Assembly: GCA_018894595.1 (NCBI GenBank)
Contig: JAHIPN010000106.1
Location: 1-14,928 of the forward strand
Direction: 5' to 3'
Length of the DNA: 14,928 bases
Source of the DNA: a bacterium
GTDB taxonomy: Bacteria > Atribacterota > JS1 > SB-45 > 34-128
Positions 7,666 to 14,928 of the stretch are shown here, piece by piece. The stretch's first letter is position 1. Each line of letters opens with the position of its first letter. The notes under the pieces were generated by a model. That model did not search any database. It saw only the letters and a program-made list of their open reading frames with translations, and was not told where the DNA came from. The position numbers and the translations under genes were made by a program.

Positions 7666-10449
7666 ATGATGCAAAAACTCGCCAACTTCGTTACTAAATA
7701 TGCCTGGCCCATATTTATTGTAATAATTCTTATTACTATTTTCGCCGCAATACAAATAAAAAATCTTAAAATTGAAGATGATATCACTAAATATATTTCT
7801 GAAGACGACCCGGATATTAAATTTTATGGTGAAGTTATTGATAAGTTTGGTGGTTCTCAGATGAATGTATCAATGATTTCCCTTGAATATGAGGACCTGT
7901 TTACATTAGAAAATCTTGAGAGGATAAAAAGCATAACCGAAAGATTAGAAACAGCTCCTTTTGTTAAATCAGTGAATTCTTTTCTGAATATGCCTAAAAT
8001 TATGACCACTGATGTAGGTCTCGAGGTAAAAGATTTAGTAGAAGTATTTCCAGAAAGTGACGAGGAGGCAAAAGAACTTAAAAATTCTCTCTTGAGTGAT
8101 AACCTGATAAAAGGAAAATTTATTTCAGAAGATGGAAATGTCGCCCTTATAATGGTAGAAACAGCGCACGGCACAGAAGGAAAAGAGCTTAAAGAGGGGC
8201 TAGAGAATATAGTAGGGCCTTTAAAAGGCCAAACTTTACAGGTACATTACTTTGGAATGTCTCTTATAACCGCAGAGATTTCTGAAGGTTCTTGGGATAC
8301 CATGAAATTAGCTATTATTGCTGCGTTTATTATACTTTTAGTTCTTTACTTCTGCTTTAGAAGTTTTCGCGGTGTATTTTTGCCCCTTATTGTTGCCATG
8401 CTGGCTTCTTTTTGGGTCTTAGGATTTGTAGCATCAACCGGTAAAAGTGTTACCATGATGATTTCTGCCATGCCAGTATTAATGATATCTTTAGCCACAG
8501 CTTATGGCATACACTTTATAAGCAGATATTATGAAGAGAGGCACAACCTTGAACCTGTTAAAGCAGTTAATAAAACTATTCGGAACATATTTACTCCTAT
8601 ACTTATGAGTGCACTTACTACTATGGCGGGATTTCTATCCCTTACCGCTGCCATTGTAAGGCCTATGACTGAATTTGGATTTTTTTCCACTATGGGAATA
8701 TTTTTTGCCTTTGTGTTGGCAACTTTTTTATTAGGGTCATTTTTTACTATTTTTCCGCCAGCTAAAATCCATGAGAAATTTTCACATGAAGCCAATGATG
8801 TAATAACTAAACTTTTAAGATTAACCGGCAAATCAATATTAAAAGAAAAGAAAGTAATTTTAATTGCTGTATTAATAATAGTGGTAATTTCTGTGGCTTT
8901 TGGCACAAGAGTCAAGACCGAATCGTCAATTGAGTCAAGATTAGGCAAAGATAATAAAATAGTAAAAACTATGAATTATTTCAATGAAAAATTTGGTGGT
9001 ACAGATTTCCTTTATGTCTATACCGAATCAAACAATGTAAAAAATCCTTACGTATTAAGACAGATAAAAAAGATAGGCGATTATGCAAAACAGTTTCCCG
9101 CCCTCGGTGAATCATCATCAATTACCGACTTTTTAATTCAGCTTAATAATGCCATGGAGAATAAAAATATAATTCCGGCTCAAGAAGAGAAAATTGATAA
9201 TTTATGGTTTTTTGCAGGAGATAATGAATATATTACATCTATGATTGGTGATAATGATAAAGATACCTTGTTGCAGATTAGAACTAAGGAAATGACCTCT
9301 GCTGCTCTTGAACAAGCAATAAATCAAATGGAAAGATTTATAGAAAATATTCCTAAAAAGGTTAATAAAATTGAACTTTCCAAAGTAAATGAAGAAGCAA
9401 AAGCAGAATATTATGGTTACCTGGTTGATGAGATTATATCTTCTCTTGATGCAAAAAACATTAAGATAGAGAATAAAGAAAAATTAAGAGAGGATCTTAT
9501 AAAGATTGCCGGCACACCGGGCTCTGAGTTTGAAAAGAATACTGAAGAGTTTATAAATGAAGTATTGACAGTATCTTCATTAGAGATAGAAGATTTAGGA
9601 ATAGATGGCTCAGATTTAATTCCTATACTTACAGACTATATAAGAGAGAGAAAATCTCAAGATGATTTATTAAAAGAATTAATGGAAAAGATAGAACTGG
9701 CGGAAGATGATGCCCTTTATCTTCAAGAGATATTGGAAGATTCTAAGGAAATTGTCCAGGATAGAGAAAAAGTAAGATTTGCACAGATTGAGACAGAGAA
9801 ACTTATAGGAGTGAATCTAAAGGATGAGGAAAAAGATATCTTATGGTATTTAATGGATGAAGTGGTTTACATTCCGGATGATAATGGAGATATGGAGGTC
9901 TCTTTCCAACTTACCGGGATTCCGGTAATTAGCGATAAGATAAACAGCAGTCTATTTAGGGGACAGATAAAGAGTATAATTGCCGCCTTTTTTGCAGTAT
10001 TTATTATGCTTATGCTTCAATTCGGCTCTCTCGTTTTAGGACTATTTGCTATGATACCTATTACTCTAACTATTATCACAGCTTTTGGTGTAATGGGTCT
10101 TCTGAATATCGATTTAAATATAGGTACCATAATGGTTGCCAGTATTGCTATAGGAGCAGGAATTGATTATACCATCCACTATATTTCTCGATATAAAAAT
10201 GAATTGAAAAAAAGATCAAAAATTGAGGCTATGAAAATCACCTTGACTGGAACCGGCCGAGCCATTGTCTTTAATTCTATCGCAGTTGCTGCAGGAGTCT
10301 TTGTACTTGGTTTTTCAGATTTTGGAATGATGGCCATATTTGGTAAACTTATTGGGAGCGTAATGCTTCTAAGCGTAGTCTATACTTTAACCCTGCTCCC
10401 CATCTTATTAAATGATATTAAGTTTAAAGAGGAGGTAAAGAAGAAATGA
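7666..10449 (+). CDS. RND superfamily / MMPL-type transporter
   Basis: The 927-residue inner-membrane protein has the two-repeat RND layout: TM1 (about 12-33), first periplasmic loop (34-214), a TM2-6 block (215-365), TM7 (396-413), second periplasmic loop (414-768) and a final TM block (769-913). Typical motifs are A-T-A-Y-G-I-H-F-I-S-R-Y (277-288) and, in the second half, A-G-I-D-Y-T-I-H-Y-I-S-R-Y (831-843) with the acidic D834 expected in proton relay. It fits COG1033-type exporters. The second loop is about twice the first, with an acidic, helix-prone insert at about 560-740. AGGAG (7651-7655) precedes the ATG. It overlaps the LolA-like gene by 4 bp (ATGA). Together with the periplasmic and beta-barrel partners it probably moves a lipid or hydrophobic compound across the envelope; the substrate is unknown. 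Confidence 0.93.
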   Translation: MMQKLANFVTKYAWPIFIVIILITIFAAIQIKNLKIEDDITKYISEDDPDIKFYGEVIDKFGGSQMNVSMISLEYEDLFTLENLERIKSITERLETAPFVKSVNSFLNMPKIMTTDVGLEVKDLVEVFPESDEEAKELKNSLLSDNLIKGKFISEDGNVALIMVETAHGTEGKELKEGLENIVGPLKGQTLQVHYFGMSLITAEISEGSWDTMKLAIIAAFIILLVLYFCFRSFRGVFLPLIVAMLASFWVLGFVASTGKSVTMMISAMPVLMISLATAYGIHFISRYYEERHNLEPVKAVNKTIRNIFTPILMSALTTMAGFLSLTAAIVRPMTEFGFFSTMGIFFAFVLATFLLGSFFTIFPPAKIHEKFSHEANDVITKLLRLTGKSILKEKKVILIAVLIIVVISVAFGTRVKTESSIESRLGKDNKIVKTMNYFNEKFGGTDFLYVYTESNNVKNPYVLRQIKKIGDYAKQFPALGESSSITDFLIQLNNAMENKNIIPAQEEKIDNLWFFAGDNEYITSMIGDNDKDTLLQIRTKEMTSAALEQAINQMERFIENIPKKVNKIELSKVNEEAKAEYYGYLVDEIISSLDAKNIKIENKEKLREDLIKIAGTPGSEFEKNTEEFINEVLTVSSLEIEDLGIDGSDLIPILTDYIRERKSQDDLLKELMEKIELAEDDALYLQEILEDSKEIVQDREKVRFAQIETEKLIGVNLKDEEKDILWYLMDEVVYIPDDNGDMEVSFQLTGIPVISDKINSSLFRGQIKSIIAAFFAVFIMLMLQFGSLVLGLFAMIPITLTIITAFGVMGLLNIDLNIGTIMVASIAIGAGIDYTIHYISRYKNELKKRSKIEAMKITLTGTGRAIVFNSIAVAAGVFVLGFSDFGMMAIFGKLIGSVMLLSVVYTLTLLPILLNDIKFKEEVKKK

Positions 10450-11213
10450 AATTGAGGCTTGGGGTTTATGTTTTAATGATACTTGTTTTTTTATTTTCTA
10501 TAAATATAGCATCTGCTATAACTGTAGATGAAATTATGGATAAAATGGAAGAGACAGCACCTGATTTTACTACTCAAAAAACTATTTCCGAAATGATTTT
10601 AATAGATGAGGAAGGAAATGAGGAAGTAAGAGAGATGATAATGTTCTCACAAGAAGGAGAAGATGGGAAGAGCAGCACCCTTATGAGATTTCTTTCTCCC
10701 AACTCAGTAAAAGGAGTAACTCTCCTAAACATTGATGATGGAGAAAAAATATATTTATATATGCCTGCTTATAATAAAGCAAGGAGAATCGCCGGGTCTT
10801 CAAAAGGTGATGAATTTATGGGAACAGGCCTTTCTTACGAAGATATGAGTATGGATTATGAGGATAAGGGTTATGAAAAAAAATTGCTGGAAGAGACAGA
10901 GAGCGTATATATCATAGAAGTTATACCAAGCGGAGAAGATATATCTTATAAGAAAATCATACTCATGGTGGATAAGGAAAAGTTTTACACTAAAAAAGTA
11001 GAATTTTATGAAACGGATGATGGTCTAACTAAAACTTTAGCCATTAATAAGATACAGATTGATGAAAATGGAAAAATCACTCCAATGGAGATAGTATTTA
11101 CTGATATAGCTGAAAATCATAAAACCAACATTGTGATAAAAGAAATAGAATATGATATAGAATTGTCATCCGATTTCTTTAGTATCAGGACATTGAAGAA
11201 GCCGACACTTTAA
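10446..11213 (+). CDS. LolA-like periplasmic protein (outer membrane lipoprotein-sorting family)
   Basis: The 255-residue product has a clear signal peptide (K-L-R at the start, a hydrophobic core to about 20, likely cleavage after I-A-S-A near residue 24) and no lipobox cysteine, so it is a soluble periplasmic protein. The mature part looks like the LolA-like 'outer membrane lipoprotein-sorting' family often paired with MMPL permeases: T-L-M-R-F-L-S-P, then G-V-T-L-L, D-D-G-E-K-I-Y-L-Y-M-P-A and, further on, F-M-G-T-G-L-S-Y-E-D-M. These proteins have an open beta-sheet cup that can carry a hydrophobic ligand. Its ATG overlaps the permease stop (ATGA) with GAGGAGG upstream, so it is translationally coupled. 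I infer that it shuttles the permease's substrate through the periplasm. Confidence 0.88.
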   Translation: MKLRLGVYVLMILVFLFSINIASAITVDEIMDKMEETAPDFTTQKTISEMILIDEEGNEEVREMIMFSQEGEDGKSSTLMRFLSPNSVKGVTLLNIDDGEKIYLYMPAYNKARRIAGSSKGDEFMGTGLSYEDMSMDYEDKGYEKKLLEETESVYIIEVIPSGEDISYKKIILMVDKEKFYTKKVEFYETDDGLTKTLAINKIQIDENGKITPMEIVFTDIAENHKTNIVIKEIEYDIELSSDFFSIRTLKKPTL

Positions 11214-11217
11214 AAAC

Positions 11218-11252
11218 AGTATCGAGTATTGAGTATATAGTATCGAGTAAAG
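11218..11252. repeat. Heptad array C (AGTATCG type)
   Basis: Five 7-bp units begin 5 bp after the LolA-like stop codon: AGTATCG twice exactly, with AGTATTG, AGTATAT and AGTAAAG as variants. It is in inverted orientation relative to array D at 11411-11434, so the pair flanks most of the 228-bp gap between the two genes. Confidence 0.65.
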
Positions 11253-11340
11253 AAAAGAAAGAGAAAGAAAAATACAGGGAATAAATTCAAAATAAATTAG
11301 TCATTATTGAAAAAGTCGTAGGGGAAGTAATCTCATTAAT

Positions 11341-11381
11341 CACGGGATTGCCACGCTCCGATAAATCGGAGCTCGCAATGA
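11341..11381. repeat. Palindromic element in the lolA-like / beta-barrel gap
   Basis: An 8-bp perfect stem GCTCCGAT-AA-ATCGGAGC (11355-11372) is nested in outer arms ATTGC (11347-11351) and GCAAT (11375-11379). No T-tract follows directly. From memory, ATTGCCACG...CTCGCAATGACA-like palindromes occur as dispersed repeats in many metagenome-derived genomes. It may weaken or process the mRNA between the two genes. Confidence 0.5.
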
Positions 11382-11410
11382 CAGTTTTGTGGAAATTGTT
11401 TTGAATTTTG

Positions 11411-11434
11411 ACTCGATACTCGATACGCGATACT
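11411..11434. repeat. Heptad array D (ACTCGAT type)
   Basis: ACTCGAT twice, then ACGCGAT and a partial ACT follow in 7-bp register, just before the beta-barrel gene. It is the reverse complement of the array C unit, so arrays C and D form terminal inverted repeats of the intergenic segment. Confidence 0.6.
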
Positions 11435-11462
11435 GAAAAGAATGGAGGAGAAAAGTATAATT

Positions 11463-12695
11463 ATGAAAGAAAATATTTTTTTGGTAGTATTTATTATTTT
11501 GTTATTTTCGGCTTCTGCTTATGCCGGAGATTTTTCTGGGAGTTTAACCTATTCAGGAGGATACAGTTTTAATGAGAATAATCTAAACAATACTCTGGAT
11601 TTAGGTCTCAACTATATACATAATCTTACTGATGAAGTTTTTGCAGAAGGAGATTTGGTCATTAGATATACCGACAAACCTTTTGCTGACCCTTTTATGA
11701 TAATACCAAAAGAGATTTATATTGGTGCTTATGATCTTGTCCCTCAGCTTGATATGAGGACAGGCATGTTAATTGTAAATTGGGGCTCATCGGATATGTT
11801 TAGTCCATTGGATAATTTCAATCCTACTCCCCCCGGAATTTCTTTAACTGATATCTCCAGAAAAATTTCAGTTCGGGGGATTGATGCAACTTACTATTTT
11901 AATGATATAACTTATCTGCAAGCGGTATGCTTTCCCAATTTTGCCCCTACTTATATGCCTGAGGAATATGAGAAACAGCTATATCTCTCCATGTTTTCTC
12001 CTCAATTTCAAGCTCAGGGGATAGAAATAACCTCTATTAATATAACTCACAATATTCCAGAAAAAGCAGTATGGGGAGTAAAGTTGGGAAGAAGTTTTAG
12101 CTCTTTTGATGCCGCCATAAGTTACTATAATGGTTATTATTTAAATGCTTATCCTGAAACTATACAGCCTGTTCCCGGACCTTCAGGAATGTCTTTGGAT
12201 TTAGAATTGGGATATCCTAAAAGAGATATTTTTGGACTTGAATTCCAGGGAGATTTTCCGGGGATTGAGGGGGCTACCCTTAGAGGTGACCTGGCCTGCA
12301 TCATCCCCCAAACCTGGGAAGTGCAGGGTGAATATGCATTAAAAGATCCTTACTTAAAAGCAGCCATAGGCGCTGACTTTACCACTTCATTTGACCTTTA
12401 TCTAAATGTCGGGTATATATGGGGTTTTGCCTTTGAAGAAGGGACTGAATGTTCTCCTTATATTTTCTTAAACGCCAGACAGGAGTTAAAAGATAGTAAA
12501 TTTACCCCTAATTATATGGCAGGAATAAGTCTTCATGATAAAAGTATGGTAAATTCTATCGGTGCAAGTTATAATTTCACTGATGATTTCTCGCTAAATC
12601 TCTCTTATCTTTTTATGATAGGAGATGAAGAGTCAAAATTTGGACAGATGAAAAGTGCAGAGGGTCTATACCTGACGGGAGAGTGGTCTTTCTAA
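11463..12695 (+). CDS. Predicted outer-membrane beta-barrel protein
   Basis: The 410-residue protein starts with a signal peptide (K-E, hydrophobic core, A-Y-A then G-D, cleavage near residue 21). The remainder is rich in alternating aromatic and polar strands with many glycines (for example S-G-S-L-T-Y-S-G-G-Y-S-F). The last residues are G-E-W-S-F; a terminal F after alternating residues is the usual C-terminal signal of outer-membrane barrels. I do not recognise the exact family; it resembles DUF1302-like barrels found beside MMPL and LolA-like genes. I choose the ATG at 11463 because the strong GGAGGAG (11444-11450) precedes it; an ATG at 11442 overlaps that site and would add seven polar residues before the signal peptide. 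Its stop overlaps the TetR start (TAATG). Confidence 0.8.
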   Translation: MKENIFLVVFIILLFSASAYAGDFSGSLTYSGGYSFNENNLNNTLDLGLNYIHNLTDEVFAEGDLVIRYTDKPFADPFMIIPKEIYIGAYDLVPQLDMRTGMLIVNWGSSDMFSPLDNFNPTPPGISLTDISRKISVRGIDATYYFNDITYLQAVCFPNFAPTYMPEEYEKQLYLSMFSPQFQAQGIEITSINITHNIPEKAVWGVKLGRSFSSFDAAISYYNGYYLNAYPETIQPVPGPSGMSLDLELGYPKRDIFGLEFQGDFPGIEGATLRGDLACIIPQTWEVQGEYALKDPYLKAAIGADFTTSFDLYLNVGYIWGFAFEEGTECSPYIFLNARQELKDSKFTPNYMAGISLHDKSMVNSIGASYNFTDDFSLNLSYLFMIGDEESKFGQMKSAEGLYLTGEWSF

Positions 12696-13282
12696 TGGAT
12701 ATGGAAAATATTGATAAAAAAGAACAAATTTTAGAGGCAGCCCGAGATATCTTTTTTAAAAAAAGTTTTTACGAAGCCACAATGGATGACATCGCTCAGC
12801 TTTCTGGAATAAAAAAACCCACTATTTATTATTATTTCCCTTCTAAGATAGACTTAGCTTCACAACTTCTGGAAGTAAGTGTAAAAAAGATTTTTGAAAA
12901 GATTAGCGAAATAATTTCTACCACAAATAATGTTAAACAACGGATAAAAATGATAGTAGATTTTTATATAAATCTTTTGGAAGAAAATTCTAAAACTTTT
13001 ATTATTATGCAAAGAATTGGCTATGATTTTATGCAAAAGGAAGACAGCAAAAGGAAGATAAATGAACTCTTCGAAAAATTAAGAAAAAAACAGAAGGACG
13101 CAGGCGACCTGTTCGGGGAAGTTATTTTATGTTCAGGTAAAAGAGTAAGCGGAGATCTATTTTTATATTCTATGATTGCTGCCCTGGGAAGAGCTATCTT
13201 TGAAAATGTATCCCAGGGAAAAAAGCCAAAAAAAGAAGATCTCCTGGTCATTGGAGATATTTTTATAGCTTCAGTAAAATAA
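12695..13282 (+). CDS. TetR/AcrR family transcriptional regulator
   Basis: The 195-residue protein has the N-terminal TetR helix-turn-helix: K-K-E-Q-I-L-E-A-A-R-D-I-F, then T-M-D-D-I-A-Q-L-S-G-I-K-K-P-T-I-Y-Y-Y-F-P-S-K (about 29-51). The rest is a helical ligand domain without recognisable conservation. The ATG at 12695 overlaps the upstream stop (TAATG), so translation is likely coupled; a GTG at 12683 would add four residues inside the previous gene and is less likely. As the last gene of the MMPL operon, it most likely represses the promoter at 7599-7628, whose spacer holds a suitable palindrome. The effector may be the transported compound. Confidence 0.92.
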   Translation: MDMENIDKKEQILEAARDIFFKKSFYEATMDDIAQLSGIKKPTIYYYFPSKIDLASQLLEVSVKKIFEKISEIISTTNNVKQRIKMIVDFYINLLEENSKTFIIMQRIGYDFMQKEDSKRKINELFEKLRKKQKDAGDLFGEVILCSGKRVSGDLFLYSMIAALGRAIFENVSQGKKPKKEDLLVIGDIFIASVK

Positions 13283-13289
13283 ATAATAC

Positions 13290-13359
13290 AGGGGACGGTT
13301 CTCTGTATTAATTTGGTTTAAAATTAAAAATTATTATTAACACAGAGAACCGTCCTCTC
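13290..13359. repeat. GGGGACGGTTCTCTGT palindromic element between convergent genes
   Basis: The left arm (13291-13312) and right arm (13337-13358) pair as GGGGACGGTTCTCTGT with ACAGAGAACCGTCCTC, apart from one mismatch near the base and one further in; the loop is about 25 bp and AT-rich. It fills the space between the TetR stop and the convergent EamA gene. It could serve as a bidirectional terminator. Its GGGGAC start resembles the element at 2340-2409 and suggests a REP-like dispersed repeat. Confidence 0.65.
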
Positions 13360-13362
13360 TTA

Positions 13363-14223
13363 CTAGGCTATGACCACTAAAAAGAAGCCGATGAACATTA
13401 TTAAAGAAGCAATTATTCTTCTCTTTCCGTGCTCCTCTTTTAACAAAAAAATTCCAAACATAACTCCAAACACAATACTTAACTGCCTTAAGGAAACTAT
13501 ATAGCTGACCTTATCGATGGTAAAAGCAAATAAAATCAATAAATAAGAAAGAATAATCAAACATCCGGATATTAAAATCGGTTTATTATTCACCTTCCAT
13601 TCGATTTTTATTTCACGAAAATAATTTTTCCTAATAATTATGGGTAAATATAAAAAGCTTGTTAAGGTAAAGTACAAATAAATAAAGCAAAAAGGATAAA
13701 CATGTGAAACAGCAAGTTTATCATTGATCGAATAAAAAGCTGAAAATATTGCAGTTAACAAAGCATACATTACGGCTTTCTTTGCATTTTCAGATAGTTT
13801 TAAGTTGAAAGAGCTAAAATTCAACAAGTAAATTCCGATTAGTATCACTGCTATTCCCAAAATACCTATCAATGATAGTTTTTCATTAAGAAATATATAG
13901 GCTAAAAAGGGGACAAAAAGAGGTGAAGATCTGGCTATGGGGTAAGTTATTGATAAATCACCGTAACTATATGATTTTCCTAAAAAATAAAAATAGAACG
14001 TATGAAATACTGAGCTTAAAATTATCAATTGCCATCCTGCAGATTGAATCTGGACTTTATTGGTAAAGATGTAATACAAAAAAGGCGGTAAATATAAAAT
14101 TGTTCCGGTAGATATCATTAGCCAATTAAATACAATTTTATTTCTACTTTTTTTAGACATTAAATTCCAAAGGGAATGAAGAAAAGCAGATATTATAACG
14201 AGTATTACGGCTTTTGGTTCCAT
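13363..14223 (-). CDS. EamA/DMT-family permease
   Basis: The 286-residue membrane protein has about ten hydrophobic helices arranged as two EamA repeats (about 1-136 and 145-286), the layout of drug/metabolite transporters. Typical features are the L-W-N segment in helix 1 (S-L-W-N-L-M-S-K), P-I-A-R-S-S-P-L at about residues 95-102, F-L-N-E-K-L at about 111-116 and, in the second half, L-L-K-E-E-H. The substrate cannot be predicted; family members export amino acids, nucleosides or drugs. The ATG at 14223 has AAGG about 9 nt upstream. It is convergent with the TetR gene and not part of that operon. Confidence 0.88.
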   Translation of the reverse strand: MEPKAVILVIISAFLHSLWNLMSKKSRNKIVFNWLMISTGTILYLPPFLYYIFTNKVQIQSAGWQLIILSSVFHTFYFYFLGKSYSYGDLSITYPIARSSPLFVPFLAYIFLNEKLSLIGILGIAVILIGIYLLNFSSFNLKLSENAKKAVMYALLTAIFSAFYSINDKLAVSHVYPFCFIYLYFTLTSFLYLPIIIRKNYFREIKIEWKVNNKPILISGCLIILSYLLILFAFTIDKVSYIVSLRQLSIVFGVMFGIFLLKEEHGKRRIIASLIMFIGFFLVVIA

Positions 14224-14277
14224 TATTTATAACCTTATGTAATATTGGTGTTTCTTGTCTCTAATCTTACTTGAAAC

Positions 14278-14286
14278 AGTATACCA
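14278..14286 (-). promoter_or_regulatory. Possible extended -10 promoter of the EamA gene
   Basis: On the minus strand TGG-TATACT (hexamer 14278-14283) stands about 55 nt before the ATG. No good -35 is seen at normal distance, so this is weak. Confidence 0.3.
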
Positions 14287-14317
14287 CAAGTAATGTGCAT
14301 ATAAAACAGTCATAATA

Positions 14318-14352
14318 CGTATCGTCTATTGCGTATCAAGTATCGCGCTAAG
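14318..14352. repeat. Heptad array E (CGTATCG/AGTATCG type)
   Basis: Five 7-bp units in register: CGTATCG, TCTATTG, CGTATCA, AGTATCG, CGCTAAG. The array lies in the 198-bp gap between the divergent EamA and radical SAM genes. The rest of the gap shows only the two promoter candidates. Confidence 0.5.
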
Positions 14353-14385
14353 AAAGAAGAAGAAAATAAATAATGCTGTTTAGTT

Positions 14386-14414
14386 TTGTAATTTTAATAA
14401 GGATGGCTTATACT
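14386..14414 (+). promoter_or_regulatory. Promoter of the radical SAM gene, possibly giving a leaderless mRNA
   Basis: TTGTAA (14386-14391), a 17-bp spacer and TATACT (14409-14414) predict a start at about 14421, one base before the ATG at 14422. No Shine-Dalgarno stands within 15 nt of that ATG. Confidence 0.4.
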
Positions 14415-14421
14415 AAATAAT

Positions 14422-14928
14422 ATGAAAAAATCAAATTACCCTTTTCATGTTTTAATAAAACCTATTGGTCCTGTTTGCAATATTGCTTGTGAATACTGTT
14501 TTTATCTTGGAAAAGAAAAACTTTTTCCATATAAAAAAAAGACGGACTTCCGGATGTCAAAAGATACCCTTGAAACCTTTGTAAAACAGTATATAGACGG
14601 TCAGCCATGCAGCACAACAGAGGTTAATTTTACATGGCAGGGCGGAGAACCAACACTTATGGGAATCGGTTTCTATAAAAAAGCAATCGATTTTCAAAAT
14701 AAATATAGAAGAAAAGGAATGAAAATTAGTAATGCTTTCCAAACAAACGGTATTCTGTTAAATAATGACTGGGCAAAGTTTTTTAAAGATAACAATTTTC
14801 TTATTGGAATTAGTGTTGACGGACCGGAGAAGCTTCATAACAGGTTCAGAAAAGATCGTTCCGGAGCGGGAACATTTTCTTCTGTAATGGCGGGTTTGGA
14901 TGCTCTGAGAAAATATAATGTTGATTTC
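14422..14928 (+). CDS. Anaerobic sulfatase-maturase-like radical SAM protein, 3' end cut off
   Basis: The 169 visible codons stay open to the window edge. The radical SAM cluster motif C-N-I-A-C-E-Y-C gives C19, C23 and C26, which bind a 4Fe-4S cluster and S-adenosylmethionine. It is followed by F-Y-L, W-Q-G-G-E-P-T-L (72-79) and Q-T-N-G at about residues 111-114, and I-S-V-D-G-P-E, all typical of anaerobic sulfatase maturases (anSME), which oxidise a Cys or Ser in a target sulfatase to formylglycine. Related SPASM enzymes also modify peptides, and the C-terminal SPASM cysteines needed to decide lie outside the window. The ATG at 14422 is the first in frame; no Shine-Dalgarno is visible, and a leaderless mRNA is possible. 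Confidence 0.9.
   Translation, partial: MKKSNYPFHVLIKPIGPVCNIACEYCFYLGKEKLFPYKKKTDFRMSKDTLETFVKQYIDGQPCSTTEVNFTWQGGEPTLMGIGFYKKAIDFQNKYRRKGMKISNAFQTNGILLNNDWAKFFKDNNFLIGISVDGPEKLHNRFRKDRSGAGTFSSVMAGLDALRKYNVDF

Noticed and set aside
8529..8948. Minus-strand ORF of 139 codons inside the MMPL gene
   Set aside because: Antisense shadow of the permease's membrane region, with no start signal or family features.
11442..11462. Upstream ATG for the beta-barrel gene
   Set aside because: It lies on the GGAGGAG site and would put charged residues before an otherwise normal signal peptide.
12683..12694. GTG start for the TetR gene inside the barrel gene
   Set aside because: The ATG at 12695 overlaps the stop codon in the usual coupled arrangement and gives a normal TetR N-terminus.

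Overview
The window is AT-rich and gene-dense, with the left half on the minus strand and the right half mostly on the plus strand. It suggests a diderm bacterium: a secreted beta-barrel protein ends in an aromatic residue and sits beside a LolA-like periplasmic protein and an RND/MMPL permease. It also carries a well-formed T-box leader and an oxygen-independent radical SAM enzyme. An anaerobic lineage of an uncultured phylum (for example an Atribacterota-like group) would fit, but that placement is a guess.

Left part (1-3480, minus strand): a partial AlbA_2/ATPase-like regulator cut by the window edge, a decayed locus made of two diverged direct repeats around a broken ORF, an RDD membrane protein, and a WYL-domain (YafY-like) regulator.

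Middle (3540-7575, minus strand): this is the most coherent block. A T-box leader with a consensus sigma70-type promoter precedes archease, rtcB (RNA ligase) and serS, and a tRNA-Ser(UGA) gene follows serS directly. The T-box acceptor-pairing base (UGGC) requires a tRNA ending GCCA. That matches the discriminator G of tRNA-Ser and argues for serine control of an RNA-repair plus seryl-tRNA-charging operon. Just beyond the tRNA lies a candidate small RNA of about 90 nt. It has a consensus promoter, two hairpins and an exposed CCUCC (anti-Shine-Dalgarno) segment.

Right part (7599-13360, plus strand): a promoter with a near-perfect palindromic operator in its spacer drives an MMPL/RND permease, a LolA-like periplasmic protein, a predicted outer-membrane beta-barrel and a TetR-family regulator. 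This looks like a self-regulated trans-envelope export or lipid-trafficking operon. The permease has an unusually long, acidic second periplasmic loop. A convergent EamA permease and the 5' part of an anaerobic sulfatase-maturase-like radical SAM gene close the window.

Between the genes there are at least five short degenerate arrays with a strict 7-bp period, plus several palindromic elements beginning GGGGAC or GGGGTC. Both look like dispersed genomic repeats.
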